Shown: piece by piece, positions 25,593-33,993 of the stretch
How the letters are laid out: the number at the start of each line of letters is the position of its first letter
Numbering within the stretch: position 1 is the first letter of the stretch
DNA from: Fen-1298 sp050015675
Lineage (GTDB): Bacteria; Bacteroidota; Ignavibacteria; UBA10030
Assembly (NCBI GenBank): GCA_050015675.1
Contig: JBEKAY010000005.1
Coordinates: 53,124 to 117,123, forward strand
Reading direction: 5' to 3'
Length of the DNA stretch: 64,000 nucleotides
Position numbers and translations under genes: made by a program
The notes under the pieces: generated by a model
Told to the model about the DNA's origin: nothing
Seen by the model: the letters and a program-made list of their open reading frames with translations, nothing else
The model's database searches: none

Positions 25593-26933
25593 ATGTTTTA
25601 TAAATCTAGAATGCATAATATTTCTGTTGATAGACTTTTTCAGTTTCTGCAGCATTTGTTTCGTACTCCACTCGGTTTAATTATAGTACTTTTAACTTTT
25701 AGTTTTTTCTCTTTTTGTTACAGTCAACCGGCAGGATTATCCGCTACTGCCCAAAAATGGGTGGGAACCTGGGCTACGGCACCAATGCTTGTGGATACAA
25801 GTAATATGCCTCCTTCACCGGGTTTGACCAATAATTCATTGCGACAGATAGTCCGGGTTTCAATCGGTGGAGATACTATCCGGTTAAGATTCTCCAATGA
25901 ATTCAGCACAAGCGCTGTTACTATGAAATCTGTCCAAATTGCCGTATCAACCGGAGGCAATACCTTTAACGCATCCACCAATAAAGAATTGAAATTTAAT
26001 GGAAACTCCGAGGTCAGAATGAATGCGGGTGTTGCGGTTACTTCAGATCCAATTGCGTTCAATTTGACACCAAGGATGGATTTAGCAATCACCATCTACT
26101 TTGGCTCAACATCTAGCACTGTGACCGGCCATCCCGGGTCTCGCACCACTTCATATATTATAGCCGGAAACACGACTACTAAAACCGATTTCACAGGCGC
26201 TGTCACGACAGAACATTGGTACAACATCAATACGATTGATGTACTGGCGCCGTCAACTGCAGCTTGTGTTGCGATTCTTGGTAACTCCATTACCGATGGA
26301 CGAGGTTCAACAACTAACATGCAAAATAGATGGCCGGATATATTTTCAGAGAAGCTTCTTGCAAATTCAAGTACTCAGCAAGTAGGTGTTCTCAATCTGG
26401 GCATTGGAGGTAATTTCGTGCTTTCAGGTGATATAGGCCCTATAGGCCCAACCGGAGTAAGCCGATATGATCGAGACATTATTAATCAAAGTGGGGTACG
26501 TTGGGCTATCGTTTTTGAAGGGGTTAATGATATTGGTGGGGTCAGATCTGCTTCTGCTGCAACTACGAAAGCCAATAGTCTTATTGCTGCCTACCAGCAG
26601 ATGATTGTTAAAGCTCATAATAATAATATCAGGATTTACGGTGCTACCATTCTGCCCTTTAATGGTAATTCTTACTATAATCAATATAGTGATGTATGCC
26701 GAAATACCGTTAATCAATGGATTCGTAACAGTGGCTCTTATGATGGGGTTATTGATTTCGATAAGACGATGCGAAATCCACAGGATACTACGAGACTTGT
26801 GTCAACATATCAAAATGATGGTCTGCACCCTGATGCGGCAGGACATAAAACGATGGGTGAATCCATGGATCTGAATTTGTTTACTGGGTCAGATACTACA
26901 ACGCTTGGGGGTAAATTCTATAAAAACAATTGA
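25593..26933 (+). CDS. Secreted GDSL/SGNH esterase, sorting domain lost by frameshift
   Basis: A 446-residue SGNH hydrolase with a long N-terminal signal anchor (hydrophobic GLIIVLLTFSFFSFCYSQ, about residues 28-46). An N-terminal beta domain (VGTWATAP, VSIGGDTIRLRFSNEF) precedes the catalytic motifs: block I GNSITDG, block II GIGGN, block III GVNDIG, block V DGLHPDAAGH. This layout fits acetyl esterases of plant polysaccharides. The ORF ends FYKNN at a stop, and the DNA immediately after, in the next frame, encodes DGYVLGQNYPNPFNP. The enzyme thus seems to have lost its T9SS tail. Confidence 0.88.
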   Translation: MFYKSRMHNISVDRLFQFLQHLFRTPLGLIIVLLTFSFFSFCYSQPAGLSATAQKWVGTWATAPMLVDTSNMPPSPGLTNNSLRQIVRVSIGGDTIRLRFSNEFSTSAVTMKSVQIAVSTGGNTFNASTNKELKFNGNSEVRMNAGVAVTSDPIAFNLTPRMDLAITIYFGSTSSTVTGHPGSRTTSYIIAGNTTTKTDFTGAVTTEHWYNINTIDVLAPSTAACVAILGNSITDGRGSTTNMQNRWPDIFSEKLLANSSTQQVGVLNLGIGGNFVLSGDIGPIGPTGVSRYDRDIINQSGVRWAIVFEGVNDIGGVRSASAATTKANSLIAAYQQMIVKAHNNNIRIYGATILPFNGNSYYNQYSDVCRNTVNQWIRNSGSYDGVIDFDKTMRNPQDTTRLVSTYQNDGLHPDAAGHKTMGESMDLNLFTGSDTTTLGGKFYKNN

Positions 26934-27196
26934 TGGTTATGTATTAGGACAGAATTATCCAAATCCGTTCAATCCGGCGACAAACATCTCGTTTAATGTT
27001 CTGAACCGTAGTTATATTTCAATATTCATCTACGATCTACGTTTGTCGGCAAATCGAGGAGCTTGTTGAAAAGGAATTGTTACCTGGAAAATATTGAGTT
27101 GATTGGACTCCAGCAAATATATCGGGCGGAATTTATTCTTGTCGAATGGCTTCATATGTTTTTTCGGAAACGAAAAAACATATATTTCTAAAATAA
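26932..27196 (+). pseudogene. Decayed T9SS sorting domain behind the GDSL esterase
   Basis: The frame starting at 26932 reads DGYVLGQNYPNPFNPATNIS and FNVLN-RSYISIFIYDLR. A second shift then gives IEELVEKELLPGKY, an in-frame stop, and WTPANISGGIYSCRMASYVF ending HIFLK. These are the successive parts of a sorting domain broken by two frameshifts and a nonsense codon. One explanation other than decay is sequencing error; three independent lesions make this less likely. Confidence 0.75.
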
Positions 27197-27758
27197 AATT
27201 ATGGCGTTGCCTAATCAGGCACTCCCCGAAAAAATCGGGGCAGGCAAGTCCCGCTATCAATATTTAAACTAAAGTGGCGGGATGGCGCCTTCGGCGCTCA
27301 CTCGGCTTGTCCAGACAATTGAATCACGCAAAGCGTGATACTAAATATGAATGAGCGCCCGCCAAAAGATGAAGCATGGCGGGTAAATGGGTACTTTAAG
27401 TCCCGCTGTACGGGATGCTGTAAAGCGACACATTGCGAGCAAAGGTTTTGTGGAATTGGAAGTAACAGAATGAACTATAGAAGTAGTAATCCCGCATAGC
27501 GGGATTACAATTACAGGGCTCCGCCTGTTAGGTTGCACTGATATTTTAATTGGCTCGGTATTTTTGTTTTTTAGTAGTGGTTGGGGAGGAGTGATGAATC
27601 ACGCCCTTACATAAACTCAAGGTTTTTATAATGATTCTCTGTTCTTCAAGTATTACTTATAAACTATCTTCATTTTGAGGAAACGTTTGGTACGTTGTGA
27701 ATGTTAATATTCTACAAATCAGCCGTATTATTTATCTACTTATTTAAGGAGATGTCCT
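27197..27758. other. Noncoding stretch with hairpin cluster
   Basis: No gene is seen here. The first 330 bases hold at least eight short inverted repeats (separate entry). The rest to the DUF2911 gene shows only AT-rich sequence and the AAGGAG ribosome binding site at the end. Confidence 0.6.
27224..27528. repeat. Cluster of eight short hairpins
   Basis: Perfect stems are CCCCGA/TCGGGG (27224-27240), CCCGC/GCGGG (27250-27281), GCGCC/GGCGC (27285-27297), ATCACGC/GCGTGAT (27323-27339), CCCGCC/GGCGGG (27358-27383), TCCCG/CGGGA (27401-27415), GTAATCCCGC/GCGGGATTAC (27486-27508) and ACAGG/CCTGT (27513-27528). Most share a GC-rich CCCGC-type core. The ATCACGC/GCGTGAT stem recurs at 38973-38990. 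The arrangement suggests accumulated REP-like units. Confidence 0.7.
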
Positions 27759-28589
27759 ATGATTACAAAAACTATTTCCATTCTGCTTGCCACTGTTTTC
27801 ATTGTTACACTGGTTAATGCGCAAGTGCAATTGCGTGTGCCACGGATTAGCCAGGGAGCTAAAGTCTCTCAGATTATTGGCTTAAGTGAAGTGTCAATTT
27901 CCTATTATCGGCCAGGCGTAAAAGGTCGTGAGATTTGGGGCAAGCTTTTAAAGTATGGCGAAGTTTGGCGTGCAGGCGCTAACGAGCCGACTCTGTTTAC
28001 TTTTAGCGATGATGTAACCATCGAAGGAAAGAAACTCGGTGCAGGAACATATCGGTTTGTGGTAATTCCTTCAAAGACAGGAGACTGGTCGTTGATATTC
28101 AACTCAGAAATCAAGAATTGGGGGACAGTATATGATACGAAATATGATACGTTAAAGATAATGGTAAGACCGGAAGAAGCGCCACTGGAAGAGTGGATGT
28201 CTTTTAGTTTTACCGATCTGACCCCAGCATCTGCCCGTGTCGTACTTGCATGGGAAAAAGTTCGGTTAAGTTTTAAGATCGAGTTCAATGTACTCGCAAA
28301 GATTCAAGCATCGGTTGGAACATGGCAATTACTCAACGGTGCAGCACGGTTCGCGCTCGACAATAAGATGTACTATGAAGAAGGGTTTGCATGGGTAGAA
28401 CGCTCTATCGCTCTTGACAAGAATGCACGAAACCTTCAGACCAAGGCGGAGCTCCTAGCACAAACTGGTAAGGTCGACGAGGCAATCGCGATAGCTGAAG
28501 AAGCTGTGAAGATAGTGAAGGAAAAAGATCCGAAAGCAAACACAAGCGGATTAGAAAAGATGATCGCAGATTGGAAAGCGAAGAAGTGA
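27759..28589 (+). CDS. Secreted DUF2911 domain protein with C-terminal TPR-like region
   Basis: A 276-residue protein with AAGGAG before the ATG and a signal peptide ending VTLVNAQ. DUF2911 spans residues about 25-170: VPRISQGAKVSQIIGLSEVSISYYRPGVKGREIWG, GEVWRAGANEPTLFTFSDDV and the strand WSLIFNSE. The remainder is helical with a TPR-like repeat (NLQTKAELLAQTGKVDEAIAIAEEAVKI). DUF2911 proteins are common in Bacteroidota and allies; their function is unknown. A strong intrinsic terminator follows. Confidence 0.92.
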   Translation: MITKTISILLATVFIVTLVNAQVQLRVPRISQGAKVSQIIGLSEVSISYYRPGVKGREIWGKLLKYGEVWRAGANEPTLFTFSDDVTIEGKKLGAGTYRFVVIPSKTGDWSLIFNSEIKNWGTVYDTKYDTLKIMVRPEEAPLEEWMSFSFTDLTPASARVVLAWEKVRLSFKIEFNVLAKIQASVGTWQLLNGAARFALDNKMYYEEGFAWVERSIALDKNARNLQTKAELLAQTGKVDEAIAIAEEAVKIVKEKDPKANTSGLEKMIADWKAKK

Positions 28590-28607
28590 CAGTGATTCCT
28601 TAACAGA

Positions 28608-28644
28608 AAGCCTTCCTGAATTTGTTTTTGGGAAGGCTTTTTTT
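28608..28644 (+). terminator. Intrinsic terminator of the DUF2911 gene
   Basis: AAGCCTTCC and GGAAGGCTT form a nine-pair stem with a loop of about 14 bases, followed by seven T. It lies 19 bases after the stop and before the convergent symporter gene. The A-rich left flank is short, so it works mainly on the plus strand. Confidence 0.88.
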
Positions 28645-28674
28645 GCTTTTGATTAAAACCAATTCCCTCCGCAG

Positions 28675-30384
28675 CTATGACGATTTCAAACTGCTGGAAG
28701 TTTTGCTTCTCTCGAAAACGGAGAGAATAATTCCAACACCAACTACAACAAAACACCCGATGACGTTATACCACAGCCAGGCGATAGATGTGAATCGAAA
28801 GCAATATAATACTATGACCTCGCCCAATAAAGCGCCAACGAATGCAGCAGTCCCATTGACCGATTTGAAATAGAACGCCAGAAGAAATATACCGAGCATC
28901 GTTCCATAAAAGAGCGAACCAAGAATGTTCACTGCCTCAACCAGAGATCCCATTCTACCTGCGTATTGCGCGAATGCAATTCCATATAAACCCCAAAACG
29001 CCATCATAACGCGCGAGACCATGAGATAATGCTTTTCACTTGCCTCACGCTTGATGAAGCGTTTATAGATATCAATGATGGAGGTTGTTGCCAAAGCGCT
29101 TAATTCGCCGGATGATGAAGACATCGACGCGGTGAAAATGCATGCAAATATCAAACCTACTAATCCCGCTGGCAAGTATGTCAATACGAAAGTGAGAAAA
29201 ATATAATTTGTATCACCTGTGTCGGATTTACGGTCGTTTTCTAAAAGAAGATTGGACGCTTCTACGCGGATTGCATCGTACCGCTGCTGGAGCAATTGCA
29301 GCTCTTCTTTTTTCTCGGCAACTCGAGTGTCGTCGTGTTGATGCCAGGCCTGCAAATATGCTTTGATTTCTTCCGATTTTTTCTGAAATAAATCATTGTG
29401 CTTCTTTTCCAACTGCTGATAATCTTGTGCCCTTTCGCCCGACTTCACTTTTCCTGCTTCAACAGGATTAAAAATAAGTGGAGGTTGAACGAATTGAAAG
29501 AATACGAATACCATCACTCCAATGAACAGGATAAAGAATTGCATCGGCACTTTTGCCAGACCGTTGAACAAGAGCGCAAGACGACTTTGCGTGACCGATT
29601 CACCGGTCAGATACCGCTGAACCTGCGACTGATCTGTTCCGAAATAAGCAAGCGCGACAAACATACCGCCAATAATGCCCGACCAGATATTGTACCGGTT
29701 GCTGAAATCAAGAGAGAAATCAATTGTGTTCAACTTTCCCATGACAGCAGAGACAGAAAGGGCATCGGTGAAAGATATTTCTTTGGGAAGCAAGGAAAGA
29801 GCAACGCCGAGCGCGATACACATTCCCGCCATAACTATGATGAGTTGAAAAAAATCTGTATAGTTAACTGCTTTGACGCCTCCGGAGGTTGTGTAGATAA
29901 TGACAAGTCCGCCGATGATAACAGAGGTGATCCGTATATCCATACCGAGCATAACGGAAAGGATAAGTGAGGGTGCATAGATTGTTATTCCGGCAGCGAG
30001 TCCTCGTGAGACAAGGAAGATAAGAGTTGTCAGCACTCTGGTTTTTGCATCGAAACGTTTTTCAAGATATTCATAAGCTGTATAAACTCCGAGTTTGTGG
30101 AAGATAGGAACCACGGTGATGCAAAGAATTACCATTGCTATCGGCAATCCAAAATAGAACTGCACAAATCGCATCCCGTCCACATACGCCTGACCCGGTG
30201 TCGATGCGAAGGTAATGGCACTTGCTTGCGTCGCCATAATTGCGAGTGCAACCGTATACCACTTCATCGATCTATCTGCTAACAGAAAACCCTTGATGTT
30301 TCGGCTTCCGCGTCCTTTCCACATCCCATAGAGAACGATGAAGAGGAGGGTTGTTGCAAGCACAATCCAGTCAAGTTGTCTCAT
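28675..30384 (-). CDS. Na+/solute symporter (SSS family) with a hydrophilic coiled-coil insert
   Basis: A 569-residue inner-membrane protein. SSS hallmarks include FLLADRSMKWYTVALAIMATQASAITF, AYEYLEKRFDAKTR, VIYTTSGGVKAVNYTDFFQ and ACIFTASMSSSSGELSALAT. Residues about 310-395 form a highly charged helical insert (KKHNDLFQKKSEEIKAYLQ, EKKEELQLLQQRY) between two membrane segments, unusual for the family. Its ATG overlaps the stop of a 47-residue membrane protein gene (ATGA), and a PIG-L deacetylase gene lies upstream, so it may import a sugar or amide released by that enzyme (inference). Confidence 0.9.
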   Translation of the reverse strand: MRQLDWIVLATTLLFIVLYGMWKGRGSRNIKGFLLADRSMKWYTVALAIMATQASAITFASTPGQAYVDGMRFVQFYFGLPIAMVILCITVVPIFHKLGVYTAYEYLEKRFDAKTRVLTTLIFLVSRGLAAGITIYAPSLILSVMLGMDIRITSVIIGGLVIIYTTSGGVKAVNYTDFFQLIIVMAGMCIALGVALSLLPKEISFTDALSVSAVMGKLNTIDFSLDFSNRYNIWSGIIGGMFVALAYFGTDQSQVQRYLTGESVTQSRLALLFNGLAKVPMQFFILFIGVMVFVFFQFVQPPLIFNPVEAGKVKSGERAQDYQQLEKKHNDLFQKKSEEIKAYLQAWHQHDDTRVAEKKEELQLLQQRYDAIRVEASNLLLENDRKSDTGDTNYIFLTFVLTYLPAGLVGLIFACIFTASMSSSSGELSALATTSIIDIYKRFIKREASEKHYLMVSRVMMAFWGLYGIAFAQYAGRMGSLVEAVNILGSLFYGTMLGIFLLAFYFKSVNGTAAFVGALLGEVIVLYCFRFTSIAWLWYNVIGCFVVVGVGIILSVFERSKTSSSLKSS

Positions 30385-30524
30385 TTAAACGCTTCGGAAA
30401 AGAAATAGAAAAGAATGATCAGTGCGATTAAGTTGAGAAGAACAACGAGATAGATTTTTTTCCATGAACCAAGGATGGGCGGCTTCTCTTCAATGACGTC
30501 GTTATCAGAATTCAAATGTTCCAT
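30381..30524 (-). CDS. 47-residue single-helix membrane protein coupled to the symporter
   Basis: A very short gene: MEHLNSDNDVIEEKPPIL, then WKKIYLVVLLNLIALIILFY and FFSEAFK. An acidic cytoplasmic tail precedes one transmembrane helix. GGAG lies six bases before the ATG, and the stop overlaps the symporter start as ATGA, strong evidence for translation. Comparable small proteins accompany other SSS transporters. It is probably a stabilising or regulatory subunit (inference). Confidence 0.8.
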   Translation of the reverse strand: MEHLNSDNDVIEEKPPILGSWKKIYLVVLLNLIALIILFYFFSEAFK

Positions 30525-30565
30525 TTTTAACTCCGTCTCGAGTTATTGGCGTTTGTTTTTTTCTT

Positions 30566-33070
30566 TCAGCGATGTGTGGCTTCCGATGCTCGCCGACGAT
30601 CACCATGCAGCGAGAGAATATTTGCAAATAAGCGATACGCCCCTTCCACACCTGCAGGCAACTGACGGAAGAATGCGTAGGCACAAAACACGTAGTATCC
30701 TTTTCCGTACTTTGCAGTCAGTAAACCGCCAGCCCGATCCGGTTCGTTCGCATCGTGGCAACTGATCACCGAGTCATATTTTGTGTCCCAGCGATCTGCA
30801 AAATACAATCCCCGTTCCTGAATCCATCCCTTGAAATCTTCTTCACTGATTTTGTTTGGTGTTGTCAATAACGGATGGTTCCGGTTCACGAAAGTGATTT
30901 TGGCATCTTCTTCGGCGACACGATCACGCGAGATATTCAATGGATACGGACCAATATTCTCCGATTCAATTCTTTGCGCAGTAACATATTGAACCACATA
31001 TGTTCCTCCACGTTTTACATAATCCATGAAGCGTTGCTGGTGCATTCGAAGTTTCGGTCGTGCATTGTACGCCCTCACTCCTGCGACAATAACATCGTAC
31101 TGATCAAGATTTCCTTCTGCAAGTTCTTCATCCGTAAGAAGCGAAACTGAATATCCCATCTGCCTGATTGCAGAAGGTACATCATCTCCGGCTCCCATAA
31201 TGTATCCCACAGTATGGTCATTTTTCCTGAGGTCGACTCTCAAAAGTTTTCCCTCAGCTAACGGAAATATTGTTTGCGGTGGAATGTGTTTGTACTGCGC
31301 GGTTTGTAAACCGAGGTCGACGATAGTTCTTCCGATTTCGACTTCTCCGGTGAATGTACCGCTCTTTGCACCGTTGTGCGGCCGTACGGCAAAGGAGAAA
31401 GTCTGCTCTTCACCTTTATTCTGAAACTGAAACTCGGACTGCTCGGGCATGGCACTCCAATACTCCGGCAGTTTCAATCGCACTACGCCATGTGCATTTG
31501 ATATCGAAGTTTTGAGAGAAAGAGATATTCGTCGTTCGGATAAATCTGGAAATAGAACTACTGGTTCTTGAACATTGACAACAACGGGCGGAACAATTTC
31601 AAAGGGACGCAGTAACTCTCCATCTATTGGATCGATGATTCTTTGATATAGCGGAATATCGACTGTTAATTTTCCATCAGGTGAAGAGAACATGGCTTTA
31701 ATAATGATAGGCGGTACATTTTCCGGCTGGCCAACTAATAATTGGTTTGAAATGTTGTACGAGCCAACATTAGGTTTCTCTATTAGCCAATACGGTTGAG
31801 TATAATTGATTTGTTCCGATAATTTCAACGTGAAGTTTAAACGGATAGGTCTATTCGTTTCAAGTTTTGAATGCAAGAGTGTGTCAATCCCGCCAAATGG
31901 CAGGACGATATGTTCAAGAATAAAAGGATATGCCGACCGATTGAGAATTGTTGTGGCGAATTTCACTTCACCGCCTGGAATTGCGGAATTATCTGTAGTC
32001 GCGGCGTCAATCCAAGCTCCGGCACATGCGAGAATCACGCGTGTCAATTTTTCCTTCTTAAAAATGACCCAAGGATCTTGTGTGAATGTGTTAAGAAGAT
32101 TCAAAGCCTTGAAGAGCAATGGAATCGATCGAGCGGGCGTTTCATCGTCAAACCTTTGGAAGGCTTCGTCAAGAATTTTTCCTATACTATCCGCACCTTT
32201 CACTCTTGACCATCCAGTATTGATTCCATCAAAAAGATCCTTCTTTGCAGTATCGCCGGCGGTGTGTTGGAAGTAATTCAGAGACTCACCGCGGTTCTGC
32301 CCTGCACCCATACCTTGGCTTTTGTGCATACTCCGTCCTTCGCCGGCAATTTCTGTGAACGATTTTCCGAGTAAAGGAGAATACGCTCCAACGTCCATGG
32401 TCACAATATGCAGGTCTTTCTGAATTGTATCAGTTTGCAACGGGCGGAATCCATTCCATACAATTCGTTTTGCTTGCCAAGGCGATACATACTGAAGCTG
32501 CTCGGGGAATCGAGATGGGTCTGCCGCAGCACGAAATGCTTCCTCTGCAAGGATCGCAGAGGCTGTGTGATTTCCATGACCGCCAAGTGTCGGCGTAAAA
32601 CGCGTCACGATAACATCCGGCCTGAATGTGCGAATAACCCAGACCACATCAGCAAGGGTTTTTTCTTTTCCCCAGAAGCGTAAAGTTTCTTCCGAGGTCT
32701 TGGAGAAACCGAAATCAATTGCGCGCGTGAAGTATTGTTCTGCGCCATCAAGTCTTCGTGCAGCAAGAAGTTCTTGAGTTCGGATTAATCCCAGCATTTC
32801 TCCCTGCTCGGGACCAAGAAGATTCTGGCCTCCTTCGCCACGCGTGATCGATAGATATGCGGTTCGATAGCACCGATCCTGTGCAAGAGCAGCAAGCAAC
32901 GCCGTGTTTTCATCATCAGGATGTGCTCCGATGTAAAGAACCGACCCCAGCACCGTGAGTTTCTTTAGTGAGAGTTTGATCTCGGCAGCATCGCGCGGTT
33001 CTGATGATTGAGCATAAACTAATTGAGCAATGAAAAGAATAAGGAATAGCAAAGAGGTTCGTCGAATCAT
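30566..33070 (-). CDS. Secreted PIG-L family deacetylase (LmbE-like), large
   Basis: An 834-residue protein with a signal peptide (LLFLILFIAQLVYAQ). The PIG-L domain (about residues 40-280) has the zinc motif IGAHPDDENTA and the second histidine pair GGHGNHTAS, which in this family deacetylate N-acetylglucosamine-type substrates. The middle and C-terminal parts are beta-rich, followed by a region with DVIVAGVRAYNARPKL and YGKGYYVFCAYAFFRQ resembling class I amidotransferase-like folds. It is followed by the small membrane protein and the symporter on the same strand, suggesting a deacetylation and uptake unit. Confidence 0.9.
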   Translation of the reverse strand: MIRRTSLLFLILFIAQLVYAQSSEPRDAAEIKLSLKKLTVLGSVLYIGAHPDDENTALLAALAQDRCYRTAYLSITRGEGGQNLLGPEQGEMLGLIRTQELLAARRLDGAEQYFTRAIDFGFSKTSEETLRFWGKEKTLADVVWVIRTFRPDVIVTRFTPTLGGHGNHTASAILAEEAFRAAADPSRFPEQLQYVSPWQAKRIVWNGFRPLQTDTIQKDLHIVTMDVGAYSPLLGKSFTEIAGEGRSMHKSQGMGAGQNRGESLNYFQHTAGDTAKKDLFDGINTGWSRVKGADSIGKILDEAFQRFDDETPARSIPLLFKALNLLNTFTQDPWVIFKKEKLTRVILACAGAWIDAATTDNSAIPGGEVKFATTILNRSAYPFILEHIVLPFGGIDTLLHSKLETNRPIRLNFTLKLSEQINYTQPYWLIEKPNVGSYNISNQLLVGQPENVPPIIIKAMFSSPDGKLTVDIPLYQRIIDPIDGELLRPFEIVPPVVVNVQEPVVLFPDLSERRISLSLKTSISNAHGVVRLKLPEYWSAMPEQSEFQFQNKGEEQTFSFAVRPHNGAKSGTFTGEVEIGRTIVDLGLQTAQYKHIPPQTIFPLAEGKLLRVDLRKNDHTVGYIMGAGDDVPSAIRQMGYSVSLLTDEELAEGNLDQYDVIVAGVRAYNARPKLRMHQQRFMDYVKRGGTYVVQYVTAQRIESENIGPYPLNISRDRVAEEDAKITFVNRNHPLLTTPNKISEEDFKGWIQERGLYFADRWDTKYDSVISCHDANEPDRAGGLLTAKYGKGYYVFCAYAFFRQLPAGVEGAYRLFANILSLHGDRRRASEATHR

Positions 33071-33303
33071 GTATGATTATCCAGTGTTTGGTTTTTGTTT
33101 CAAATTGAAGCGTCGAATTCGTTTCACTTACAATTTACGATTCACGCCGTCAACCTGCAAGGGTGTTTGAATTATGTAGATCGATAAAAGTGATACGGTT
33201 TCTCTTGGTAAGTGATAGATAGGATAAAACAAATTACAACTTGAAACAAAGAGATACGACCTCTATATTAAAGACAGTTCAATATGCGGGGTTGATGTTC
33301 TCT

Positions 33304-33993
33304 ATGAAAAAAACAATTCTCGTTGTTGATGATGAAAAAGACATTGTTGACCTCCTTTCGTACAATCTTTCTAAGGAGGGCTTCGCGGTTATCACCGCGC
33401 GCAACGGAAAAGAAGCATTAGAAAAAGTGAAACAGAAACCGGAACTGATCATCTTAGACGTCATGATGCCGGAAATGAATGGATTGCAAGTCATTCAGGA
33501 ATTAAAAAATGATAAGAAGACAGCATCCATACCTGTGCTTTTGCTTACAGCAAAGGGTTCGGAGACGGACGAAATTATTGGATTGGAAGTAGGAGCGGAT
33601 GATTATATCGTCAAGCCGGTGAAGATTGGAAAGATCGTTGCGCGTGTGCATGCGGTGCTTCGCAGACAGGAACAAGCGGCTCAAAAAGCAATTCCACAGA
33701 TAGATATTGTTACTATTAAAGACTTAGAAATTAATGTGTCCAGCTATACAGCAAGTATTGGGAAACAAAAACTGGTGCTTCCGAGAAAAGAATTTGAAAC
33801 GCTTGTCTATCTTGTTCGCAATCGTGGCAGAGTGCTCTCACGAGAATCCATCCTGAATGCAGTCTGGGGAGAAAATATTCACGTGGTGGATAGGACGATA
33901 GACGTCCACATTAGAAAAATACGCGAGAAGCTTGGTGTGTATGCGGATTATGTTGAGACTGTCTCCGGTGTTGGATATCGTTTTAGGGCGTAA
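33304..33993 (+). CDS. OmpR/PhoB-type response regulator
   Basis: A 229-residue regulator with receiver motifs VVDDEKD, phosphoacceptor D52 in LIILDVMMPEMNG, LLLTAKG and DDYIVKPV, and a winged-helix DNA-binding domain ending DYVETVSGVGYRFRA. It directly abuts the kinase gene (TAAATG). The start could be three codons earlier (MFS). With the kinase it forms a PhoB/PhoR-like pair, although no phosphate transport gene is adjacent to prove a phosphate role. Confidence 0.95.
   Translation: MKKTILVVDDEKDIVDLLSYNLSKEGFAVITARNGKEALEKVKQKPELIILDVMMPEMNGLQVIQELKNDKKTASIPVLLLTAKGSETDEIIGLEVGADDYIVKPVKIGKIVARVHAVLRRQEQAAQKAIPQIDIVTIKDLEINVSSYTASIGKQKLVLPRKEFETLVYLVRNRGRVLSRESILNAVWGENIHVVDRTIDVHIRKIREKLGVYADYVETVSGVGYRFRA

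Noticed and set aside
29398..29970. 190-residue plus-strand frame over the second symporter gene
   Set aside because: Antisense shadow of the charged insert and membrane segments; His/Arg-rich with no motifs.
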